Below, one piece after another: positions 52,495 to 60,114 of a DNA stretch of 64,000 nucleotides. The notes beneath the pieces were generated by a model that was not told the origin of the DNA, did not search any database, and saw nothing but the letters and a program-made list of their open reading frames with translations. A program made the position numbers and the translations under genes. Source of the stretch: Akkermansiaceae bacterium (GTDB lineage Bacteria; Verrucomicrobiota; Verrucomicrobiia; Verrucomicrobiales; Akkermansiaceae). Each line of letters opens with the position of its first letter. The first letter of the stretch is position 1. Where the stretch lies: the NCBI GenBank assembly GCA_013041925.1, contig JABDRB010000014.1, positions 1-64,000 of the forward strand, written 5' to 3'.

Positions 52495-53265
52495 CTAGCG
52501 TCGGATGGCCATGTTTCTTGTAAACACAGGCTTCCCTACGGCATCAGGATGACCATCACCATCATCATCCGTCAGGCTGAAGTTTTCTATAGCGGCATAA
52601 AGACTACTCTTCATCACGTAAAATTCAGCCTGAAAAGTAAGCACTGCCTCTAGGTAGTCTGTGTCCGTGGACGTCACGGTATCCGTAGTAGGATCAATAA
52701 TCTGACCCAGTTGATCCGTAAGCTCCAATTCACCATCATCATTGAAGATCAGTTGATTTATCCGGACGTAGAACACGCGCCCCACGACCATACCGAGGGC
52801 TAACTCATCCTCCACTTTGCTATCGTCCCATCTCCTCACTACAGACTGCACCACATAGTCTTCGCCTGGGATTTGTTTCGCTCTATCCGTCTGTGGCTCG
52901 AGCGTGCCATCCTCGTGAACGCTCGCTGGATCACCACGATACTGGTAAAGTAAAATGACATCTTCCTTATCCGCACCTCCAGACCCCTTGATCCATTCGT
53001 AGGCTTTTTCAAATGAGGTCGCATAATCTGTTGCCTCATCGCCCGCGCGTAGCACACTGAGCTCATACTCAAGCGTCGTGGCAAGTCGTTTCACCTCCTT
53101 CGCGGACATGGATTTACGGATCCCTTGAACGGCGGGGCCAAAGGCGGCAAGAAAGGCCGTGATCATAATCGTGATGATCCCCATCGCGATGACAGTTTCC
53201 ACGAGCGTAAAACCCTGCCGACCACGACGTGGCTGGGAGCGATGCATTGAATAAAGGTATTTCAT
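52495..53265 (-). CDS. vccB: prepilin-type protein, Verru_Chthon cassette protein B-like
   Basis: 256 residues. After a basic leader of about 17 residues (MKYLYSMHRSQPRRGRQ) comes GFTLVETVIAMGIITIMITA, a type IV prepilin cleavage and methylation motif with Glu at +5. The following AFGPAVQGIRKSMSAKEVKR and a soluble domain with many acidic residues match the PilV/GspI-like protein B of the Verru_Chthon cassette. An internal ATG at 53247 could also serve as start. The gene lies between vccD (42 bases upstream) and vccC on one transcript. It should be processed by a prepilin peptidase, not encoded here. Confidence 0.7.
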   Translation of the reverse strand: MKYLYSMHRSQPRRGRQGFTLVETVIAMGIITIMITAFLAAFGPAVQGIRKSMSAKEVKRLATTLEYELSVLRAGDEATDYATSFEKAYEWIKGSGGADKEDVILLYQYRGDPASVHEDGTLEPQTDRAKQIPGEDYVVQSVVRRWDDSKVEDELALGMVVGRVFYVRINQLIFNDDGELELTDQLGQIIDPTTDTVTSTDTDYLEAVLTFQAEFYVMKSSLYAAIENFSLTDDDGDGHPDAVGKPVFTRNMAIRR

Positions 53266-53307
53266 GGCGGTGTGTTTCTAAAAAAAAATCAATCGCGGGG
53301 CCCAAGC

Positions 53308-54006
53308 TTAACTCGAAGGCTCAATCTGCTCAGGATGACGGAACAGGGAGGTTCGGCCACTGCGCCAGATGACAAAACCACCGAGGTTTTTTGCATTACC
53401 TGACGTCGCGACCGGTTCATCAGCTCCTGGGGGAAGAGTCGCCGCTTGCACGACAAAGCGCGGCACATCATTGCCATCGGCTTCTGGGCTCGCGATCATC
53501 CCCTCAGCATTATATTCATAAACATAACAGGTGGTCTCACTTTTTCCTGGCAACTCGACCGAGACCGTTTCAAGCGTAATCGCCGAAGTCTCACTCAGCC
53601 GTTTGATAAAATAAACCCCTTTGGGCAAACTGCTACCCCGTGAAGCCGTAGTCCATTCATCATCATCCAGGTCATCAGGAGTATCCTTGTCATCCGACAC
53701 ATACTGAACCACCATGTACCGCAGGAAGCGCTCACGGTGGAATTCGTCATCACGATCATTTTGCCCGTGAACCAACACACGGGTTCGGACCCCCTTACCA
53801 ACAGCCATCGCGCGAGCCTCCGCAAAGATCGCTTCGGCAATCGGTAATCCTGCGCTGACACCACTCGCCTTAGAAAGATTTTTCAAACCCAGCGTCCCCA
53901 TGGTCAGCATGACGGATATAATCGCAATAACCACCAACAGTTCCACAAGTGTGAATGCGGGAGCCACCCAGAATGGTGGTCGGCTTTGAGGCGTGTGATG
54001 TTTCAT
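53308..54006 (-). CDS. vccD: prepilin-type protein, Verru_Chthon cassette protein D-like
   Basis: 232 residues. The leader MKHHTPQSRPPFWVAP is followed by AFTLVELLVVIAIISVMLTM, a prepilin motif; the residue before Phe is Ala, a tolerated exception to the usual Gly. The region after the helix, with LPIAEAIFAEARAMAVGKG and TRVLVHGQNDRDDEFHRERF, resembles the GspH/FimT-like protein D of the cassette. It is the first of three adjacent prepilin genes. The fourth cassette member, protein A, a much larger protein, is missing from this window: upstream is an exbD pseudogene and downstream a convergent subtilase. Confidence 0.72.
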   Translation of the reverse strand: MKHHTPQSRPPFWVAPAFTLVELLVVIAIISVMLTMGTLGLKNLSKASGVSAGLPIAEAIFAEARAMAVGKGVRTRVLVHGQNDRDDEFHRERFLRYMVVQYVSDDKDTPDDLDDDEWTTASRGSSLPKGVYFIKRLSETSAITLETVSVELPGKSETTCYVYEYNAEGMIASPEADGNDVPRFVVQAATLPPGADEPVATSGNAKNLGGFVIWRSGRTSLFRHPEQIEPSS

Positions 54007-54182
54007 GGTTACGGGAGAAGTTACGGGGTTTCCAACGTGATGGAAGCTCCTTTTTCAAACCAGTAACCTATTTCCCAGCCCAGCGCAAGAATTCAATGTA
54101 AATACAGAGGCCTGATGGGTCGTTTGTCAGCATCTCAGGCATTCAACCCGTAACTCACCCCAGATTCCGCGACCCGTAAGGA

Positions 54183-54414
54183 TCAATCCTGAATCGCTAC
54201 ATCCCTGATCCCAGCGCCTGCAAGGCAGTTCAGCACATCGATGTAGCGCTGCTGAATGGTGGAGGTGACGAGAAAAAATATCAGCAGAAAAAAACAAACA
54301 TCAATAAGCGACGATATATCTAACTCCGGATCGTCTGGCGTGAGGGCATCTTCGTGGGGGATGGCGTCGGATCCGTTTCATGGCTTCAACCATGAGACGC
54401 ACAAGCTCAACCAT
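54183..54414 (-). pseudogene. exbD-like pseudogene, frameshift and internal deletion
   Basis: On the minus strand an ATG at 54414 (in frame with ATG 54381) opens MVELVRLMVEAMKRIRRHPP, the usual basic N-terminus of ExbD/TolR. After a frame change near 54350 the other frame continues EDALTPDDPELDISSLIDVC and FFLLIFFLVTSTIQQ, the ExbD membrane helix with its essential Asp. Directly after that the text reads RYIDVLNCLAGAGIRDVAIQ and stops at 54183, which is the C-terminal end of ExbD. Some 60-70 middle codons are therefore missing. ExbD normally has 130-150 residues and works with ExbB and TonB to energise outer membrane receptors such as the BtuB-like protein in this window. It is evidently non-functional. 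Confidence 0.75.
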
Positions 54415-54613
54415 TCCTTAGAATAAATAAACCCACACCCTAATCAACATCAACGACCTCAAGATGATGCCGTAATTCTTTGGCATAGCTAATTGCTTTC
54501 TCGAACGCTTTTAACGGCCTGATTCTCAGACCCGATGCCCAGGTTACGCCACGATCGACTTCTTTCTATAAAAAAATCATGTTCATCTCACAAAATCAAT
54601 CCACTATCACCCT
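54415..54613. other. region between the exbD pseudogene and rnr
   Basis: On the minus strand a short stretch (about 54443-54560) reads GVTWASGLRIRPLKAFEKAI followed by SYAKELRHHLEVVDVD and a stop, without a start codon and preceded by a TAG. It is protein-like but too short to assign; perhaps another gene remnant. The segment 54007-54182 before the pseudogene shows nothing I can support. Confidence 0.35.
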
Positions 54614-56899
54614 ATGAAAAACCTTCGTGAGCGCATCCGCTCGATGATGAAATCACCCGATTACCGACCTCTGAACAAATCAGAGTTCGCACGCGCCCTG
54701 AGCCTCAAACCCAACGAACGCTCAGAACTCCGAGCCGAACTCCTCCGACTCGAAAACAAAGGACGTATCGTCCGCGGAAAAAAAGGCCGCTTCTCACTCC
54801 GCGAAAAATCCGGTGGCAAAGGTGGCAAAGGCACATCCGCGCCCGGCGCCCTCCTCATCGGCACCCTCCGCTTCCAAAACTCTGGCCACGCATGGTTCTA
54901 CCCCGATGCCAACGATAGCACCAACGAGGCCGCCGGCATGGATCTCAAAAAATTTAGCCGCATCTTTGTCTCTTCCACCAAAACATCCACCGCGATGAAT
55001 GGCGACCACGTTGCCGTCCGCGTCGATCGCATCGGCCAGCCCGACTGGACGAAACACCGCAAAGGCCGCAACCAAAAAGCCGCCGGCATGGCCAAACCTG
55101 CCGACGAAGCCGCAGGCTACGTCGAAAAAATTATCTCCCGTGGCATGGCCCGCATCATCGGCACTTATTTCCGCCAAGGAAAATTCGCCCACGTCCAACC
55201 CAACGACCTCAAAATCCCAGATGTCAATATCGAGAGGAATTCACTCCCACGCGACAAAAAAGACGGCCCCAAATCCGGCCAAATCGTCGCCGTGGAACTC
55301 ACCCGATGGGATAACCCGAACTCCAAGCCGCTCGGCCGCGTCACCGAGGTCTTAGGATGGCCAGACACCCCCGGCATCGATATGCTCGCCATCGTTCATA
55401 AACACGGACTGCGTGATGAATTTCCCGATCAGGTGCTGGACGAAGCCAAGGCTTTCGGCAACTCCGTTTCCAAAAATGATACCGTCGACCGAGACGACTG
55501 GCGTGACCTCCCAGTCATCACCATCGACCCCCACGACGCCAAGGACTTTGATGATGCCATCAGTGTCCAGAAAATGTCCAACGGCGGCTGGCAACTCGCC
55601 GTTCATATCGCAGACGTCTCCCACTACGTCAAACCCGGCAGCGCACTCGATAAAGAAGCTCGCGAACGCGGCAACTCGACCTACATGGCCGACCGCGTCC
55701 TGCCTATGATTCCACGCGAGCTCTCCAATCACCTCTGCTCACTGATGCCTGGCGTCGACCGCCTCACCCAGTGCTGCCTGATGAAAATCAACAAGGAGGG
55801 ACAAATCCGCTCCTCCCGCTTCACCCGTGCCGTGATCCACTCCGGCCGCCGATTCACCTACGAGCAAGTCCAAGACATCCTCACCAAACCCGACCGAGAA
55901 ACCTCCAAGCTCTTTCCCGACGAGGATCCCAAGATCATCGCCATGCTCCACGAGGCATGGTCGCTCGCCTCACTGCTCCGCAAACGGCGTTTTGAAAACG
56001 GCGCATTAGATCTCGATATGGCCGAGGTCAATGTCTTGTTAAACGACGAAGGAACCCCCACCGACATAGTCAAAAGCGAGTACAACGAGTCCCACCAACT
56101 CATTGAGGAGTTCATGCTCGTCGCCAACGAAGCCACCGCCAAGACCCTCAAAAATCGATCGCAAAACACGATCTACCGCATCCACGAGGACCCCGACCCC
56201 GACCGACTCAACGAATACGCAGAACTTGCACGCCTGCATGGATACAAACCCGGCAACCTTACCAATAAAAAACATATCCAACAATTACTCAACGATGCCA
56301 AAGGCAGCATCGAGGAACACGCCATCAAGATCGGTTTACTCAAATCACTCAAGCGAGCCGCTTATTTCCAAGACCCTCTCGGTCACTACGGCCTTTCCAA
56401 AGCCAACTACTGCCATTTCACCTCACCCATCCGCCGCTACGCCGACCTCGTCGTCCACCGCGGTCTGCAAAGGAACCTCGGCAACCCACCCAAACACCTC
56501 GATAAAACACCCCCACCAGGCGAGATCGCCCAGATCGCGCTGCATATCTCGGAAACCGAACGCACCAGCGCCGAGGCCGAAAACGAATCGCGGCGGCTCA
56601 AAATGCTCCAGTATCTCCATATCTGTTCCCTCAAGGAGGACCCACCTGTATTCAACACCGTCGTTACCGACGTTCGTCACTTCGGCCTCTTTGTCGAGGC
56701 CATCGATATCATGACCAAAGGTCTCATCAAAACCGAGGACTTTCCCGAAGGTGAGTGGCGCTTCGAAGAAAACCTCGTCCGGTTCACAGGACCCCATGGA
56801 AAAAAGTTCACCGTCGGCGAGCAGTACCCATGCCTCGTCGCCAACGTCGATATGGAACGACAAATGGTCGACTTCAAGTTTACCGAGGCTTCACCATGA
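54614..56899 (+). CDS. rnr: ribonuclease R
   Basis: 761-residue RNase II/R-family 3'-5' exoribonuclease, involved in degradation of structured RNA. The N-terminal winged helix (KNLRERIRSMMKSPDYRPLN) is followed by cold-shock-like domains, with the linker rich in Gly and Lys (SGGKGGKGTS). The RNB catalytic domain begins with VITIDPHDAKDFDDAISVQK, containing the conserved Asp cluster, and goes on with ADVSHYVKPGSALDKEARER and YCHFTSPIRRYADLVVHRGL. A C-terminal S1 domain (VFNTVVTDVRHFGLFVEAID) closes the protein; the long Lys-rich tail of E. coli RNase R is absent. Start ATG 54614 has no strong Shine-Dalgarno sequence. Single gene between the pseudogene and the sulfatase. Confidence 0.95.
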   Translation: MKNLRERIRSMMKSPDYRPLNKSEFARALSLKPNERSELRAELLRLENKGRIVRGKKGRFSLREKSGGKGGKGTSAPGALLIGTLRFQNSGHAWFYPDANDSTNEAAGMDLKKFSRIFVSSTKTSTAMNGDHVAVRVDRIGQPDWTKHRKGRNQKAAGMAKPADEAAGYVEKIISRGMARIIGTYFRQGKFAHVQPNDLKIPDVNIERNSLPRDKKDGPKSGQIVAVELTRWDNPNSKPLGRVTEVLGWPDTPGIDMLAIVHKHGLRDEFPDQVLDEAKAFGNSVSKNDTVDRDDWRDLPVITIDPHDAKDFDDAISVQKMSNGGWQLAVHIADVSHYVKPGSALDKEARERGNSTYMADRVLPMIPRELSNHLCSLMPGVDRLTQCCLMKINKEGQIRSSRFTRAVIHSGRRFTYEQVQDILTKPDRETSKLFPDEDPKIIAMLHEAWSLASLLRKRRFENGALDLDMAEVNVLLNDEGTPTDIVKSEYNESHQLIEEFMLVANEATAKTLKNRSQNTIYRIHEDPDPDRLNEYAELARLHGYKPGNLTNKKHIQQLLNDAKGSIEEHAIKIGLLKSLKRAAYFQDPLGHYGLSKANYCHFTSPIRRYADLVVHRGLQRNLGNPPKHLDKTPPPGEIAQIALHISETERTSAEAENESRRLKMLQYLHICSLKEDPPVFNTVVTDVRHFGLFVEAIDIMTKGLIKTEDFPEGEWRFEENLVRFTGPHGKKFTVGEQYPCLVANVDMERQMVDFKFTEASP

Positions 56900-57124
56900 T
56901 CCACCCCAGCAGAACTCACCCCATCATGGCACAAGGTCACCGACTAAGCATCACTTGAGATAATACAGGTCGGATCTTTCACACCCTTCGCCACGGTCTT
57001 GGAAATGAAGTGGAGCACGAACTCAGGAATCACTCATCGGGTGCGCAGCCATGGAAATTGAATTCATAGGCTTTTTACTTCTGCTCATCCTCGCCATTGA
57101 TCATCAACCCGCATCGATACCTGA

Positions 57125-58678
57125 CTAGGATGAATCTGGTGGGGCTCCACCGTCCTTTGATGGGTCACTCATGGGTGACAAACGAATCGGCCCAGGGTGA
57201 TTGATCTTAGCGGCCATCTTGGCTGTTCCTGGAAATTCGGCGTGCGGGTTCTGAGCGCCATGCTTGGCGCTCATAGGGATAATTTTGCCATCGACGATGC
57301 GCGGAGGATCTCGGCGATCGGGAGTCGGGTTCTTGGGGATCGTGTCTCCTGTTTGTTCGGTCCACTGCGCGAGCAACTGGCGGGCATGATGCAGGGAGCT
57401 TGCATAGGCTGGGTGATTGGCGAGATTACGCAGTTGGTAGGGGTCGCGAGACATCTGAAAGAGTTGTTCCGCGGGGCATGGGTTGGCAAAAATCTGCTGC
57501 TGGTGTGGTAAGGTTTCGCCTGCCACATGGGCACTCCATAATTCCTTGCCCGAGACATAAGACTGATCCGACTCATGTCCTAGGTTCGGGATATGGGGGT
57601 AGTTATTTTTAATGTAGAGGTAGTCGCCGAAGCGCACCATGCGTTCATGACTCTGGTAAACGTGCCAGTTGTGCTCGGCGAAGACCACATCGCGTGTTGT
57701 CGCACTAGGATCTTTCAGAATGGGCACAAAGCTTTGCCCTTGAATCGATGCTGGGATGTTAACCCCAGCCAGCTCAAGGCAGGTCGCACTCAGGTCGATC
57801 ACGCTGATCAGGCTGCCGGTCACCGCAGGTGTCTTGATCATGGCGGGGTAATGGACGACCCAAGGCGTCTTGATCCCGCTGTCATAGAGGTAAGTTTTAT
57901 CGCGGGGAAACGGGCGACCATTGTCGGTTGCAACAACGATGAGGGTATTGTCCAGAACTCCCTGACGCTTCAACTCCTCAGTGATTTGACCGATGTAGTA
58001 GTCATAGCGACTCACTTCATGATAATACTTGGCAAGATCCTCACGGACAGCTGGAGTATCCACAAGATAGGGAGGAACGATGATGTCATCTGGGTCATAA
58101 ATCGGTGCCTTATCATCGATGTGCCAACTACGATGTCCATCATAGGAGGCAAAAAAGAAAAAGAAGGGTTTGTCCTTGGGTCGATTTCTGACAAGCCCCA
58201 GCCAATCCTCAGAACCACTGGCGCCCCCGCCAGAAGTCATGGCATCAAACGCTCGGTCTTCGAAGTCATCAAACATATGATTTTTCCCAGAAAGAACGGT
58301 GTAGTAGCCTGCCTGACGAAGCAGCTCGGGAAAACGGATTTGGGTGTCAGGTAACTGCGAGTGGAGTTCAGGTGCGCCTGTGTTGTGAGGGTATCGGCCG
58401 GTGATGATGCTGCAGCGCGATGGGCTACAGCTACTCGTCGTCAGGTAGGCATTATCGAATCGTATCCCCTGATTGGCTAAGGCATCAATATGTGCCGTTT
58501 GGATGACGGGGTTCCCATAACATCCAAAATCTTCCTGAGACATGTCATCGGAGATGAAGAAAACGATGTTCGGTCTCGATTTATCGGCAAGTGCATTTGT
58601 TTCCGCTGTCGCGACCAAGCTGGTGGCATAACATAGAAAGCCGATGATGGATAAATAGATCAATTTTTTCATGTTCAT
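57125..58678 (-). CDS. formylglycine-type sulfatase (arylsulfatase/heparan sulfatase-like)
   Basis: 517 residues with a Sec signal peptide (cleavage near AETNALAD, about residue 25). The sulfatase signature is C-S-P-S-R at residues 84-88 in TTSSCSPSRCSIITGRYPHN, where Cys84 is turned into formylglycine by an activating enzyme not found here. Metal-binding Asp44/Asp45 lie in NIVFFISDDMSQEDFGCYGN, and later ligands in IVVATDNGRPFPRDKTYLYD. GVNIPASIQGQSFVPIL and the C-terminal RDPYQLRNLANHPAY (sulfatase C-terminal region) are present. Such enzymes release sulfate from sulfated polysaccharides; the exact substrate cannot be read. It heads a set of minus-strand genes for secreted hydrolases, matching the PVC lifestyle on algal or host glycans. 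Confidence 0.92.
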   Translation of the reverse strand: MNMKKLIYLSIIGFLCYATSLVATAETNALADKSRPNIVFFISDDMSQEDFGCYGNPVIQTAHIDALANQGIRFDNAYLTTSSCSPSRCSIITGRYPHNTGAPELHSQLPDTQIRFPELLRQAGYYTVLSGKNHMFDDFEDRAFDAMTSGGGASGSEDWLGLVRNRPKDKPFFFFFASYDGHRSWHIDDKAPIYDPDDIIVPPYLVDTPAVREDLAKYYHEVSRYDYYIGQITEELKRQGVLDNTLIVVATDNGRPFPRDKTYLYDSGIKTPWVVHYPAMIKTPAVTGSLISVIDLSATCLELAGVNIPASIQGQSFVPILKDPSATTRDVVFAEHNWHVYQSHERMVRFGDYLYIKNNYPHIPNLGHESDQSYVSGKELWSAHVAGETLPHQQQIFANPCPAEQLFQMSRDPYQLRNLANHPAYASSLHHARQLLAQWTEQTGDTIPKNPTPDRRDPPRIVDGKIIPMSAKHGAQNPHAEFPGTAKMAAKINHPGPIRLSPMSDPSKDGGAPPDSS

Positions 58679-58856
58679 GATACTGCTAGAGATTTGTTTT
58701 TTGGGGCATGATGATCGGATCGGCTGTCATGGCGAAGATAGGGGGTTGGGTGTCGTATCCCCATGAGCTCAGCACTTTGGTGCTGGCAATGATCTTGTCA
58801 AATACGCGGCAGTAATCAATCGAATAAACGAATCAAGTAGAGCCCTCTATTACGGT

Positions 58857-59075
58857 TCATCCAGCCTGCTTCTGGATCAGCTTGATAGACTCCAAAGCAA
58901 ATCGTTTCCCGAGTTCGACGAATCCAGATTTGTTGTCGTGCAGGTCATTTTGGGTACTACTCTGAGCATCCTTCACGACCATCACCTTGCCCAACTCACT
59001 CCCGACAGTTGGCACAAATGACAACTTTTCATTTAATCCTGCCATGTTGGATGGCCCTGAAAGAATGGAGATGTG
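58857..59075 (-). pseudogene. SASA-type esterase pseudogene with large internal deletion
   Basis: The reverse strand reads ILSGPSNMAGLNEKLSFVPT, the nucleophile loop of SASA (sialate O-acetylesterase-like) proteins with Pro in place of Gln in G-Q-S-N-M-A-G. It continues with GSELGKVMVVKDAQ and then, without interruption, NDLHDNKSGFVELGKRFALE, which matches the C-terminal catalytic end of the family (compare WHFDTPSMKELGKRYA in the intact gene at 59158). About 150-200 codons between these ends are missing, and a TAG at 59076-59078 cuts the upstream part. The gene is a decayed relative of its neighbour; whether it arose by duplication is not shown. Confidence 0.7.
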
Positions 59076-59157
59076 CTAGCCATCATCTGCGAATGAAAAT
59101 ATTGATAAGGCCATCCAAAGGGTGCTCAGATCGTTAAACCTCATGGTTTTTTGACCG

Positions 59158-59913
59158 TTAGAATGACTTATTCAACTTCAACATCGCTTCAGCATACCGC
59201 TTGCCGAGTTCTTTCATACTGGGCGTATCAAAGTGCCAGCGGTCCTTTCCTTTGAGTCCGGCCGAACTGACGAATGCAGTTCGGTCAACTTTCTCAGGTA
59301 ACTGAGCAATTTGCTGGTTGATCGTGGGGGACTTGATGACTTGTCCCGCAATAAATGGAAGCTCTGGACATCCGAGGTCCTTACGTAAGGCATTGACGAG
59401 TGCGCTCAACTTTTCAAGATAACCATCAGCATTCCCATGATTGCTTTCTCCTTGATGCCATAGAACCCCTTTGAGCGTTCCCGATTTTTGCGCTGCTTTA
59501 GCGCGGCGGATGGCTTCTTTGTAGAATTTCGTTCCCGGCCCCCATTGTTCAATTTTTGTTCCTCCTTTGGCATTTACCACGAGGCCAATAGATACACCAC
59601 TTTGCTTTTTGAGCATGGTGTGAACAAACCCATATCCAGGATTCATCTTCTGCATCCCCAAGCCTTTCCGGATTGTGGAATATCGGTTCAATGGGTTCTT
59701 TGAAAGCTCCCATGTATCTTCTCCATTGAGTAAATAACAACGGTCAATTGGGCCAGCATCAGCTTCGTCATAAGCTGCGCGTCCCGCCATGTTGGATTGA
59801 CCGATAAGAAGATAGACATGCAGATCACTTTTCGATCCTTGGTATTTTTCTTCTGCCGAGGCAAATACCACTAAAAAAATGATGCCGAATAGGGATAGAA
59901 TTAAATGTTTCAT
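59158..59913 (-). CDS. SASA-domain carbohydrate esterase (sialate O-acetylesterase-like)
   Basis: 251 residues with a Sec signal peptide (MKHLILSLFGIIFLVVFASA). The SGNH-type nucleophile is Ser40 in LLIGQSNMAGRAAYD, the Gly block is VVNAKGGTKIEQWGPG, the Asn-bearing block is VLWHQGESNHGNADGY, and the C-terminal Asp-x-x-His is in KGKDRWHFDTPSMKELGKRY. This matches the DUF303/SASA family of acetyl esterases acting on acetylated sugars such as sialic acids, xylan or pectin. The length is typical of single-domain members. It lies between a degraded relative and the large PDZ protein, all on the minus strand, and may act with the neighbouring sulfatase on decorated glycans; this is inference. Confidence 0.9.
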   Translation of the reverse strand: MKHLILSLFGIIFLVVFASAEEKYQGSKSDLHVYLLIGQSNMAGRAAYDEADAGPIDRCYLLNGEDTWELSKNPLNRYSTIRKGLGMQKMNPGYGFVHTMLKKQSGVSIGLVVNAKGGTKIEQWGPGTKFYKEAIRRAKAAQKSGTLKGVLWHQGESNHGNADGYLEKLSALVNALRKDLGCPELPFIAGQVIKSPTINQQIAQLPEKVDRTAFVSSAGLKGKDRWHFDTPSMKELGKRYAEAMLKLNKSF

Positions 59914-60114
59914 GAGCTGCGAGAAATTTACTTTTTAATGCGCGGTGTCGGAGATGCACAAATTGCGTGCACCCCACTGAATTATGAATCTAGTCGCCAT
60001 ACTCGCCGTGCCAAGAAGATTCTTGGGAGCAGGTGATCAGCGCAATACGCTCAAGCGCTGGATCAACTTCAGTAAAATTCATCTTTTACTGCCTACAAGA
60101 AGGAGGCTACTTCA

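Noticed and set aside
57050-57127. 25-codon frame starting MEIEFIGFLLLLILAID before the sulfatase region
   Set aside because: Too short, no neighbours or start signal support it; it may be chance or a remnant.
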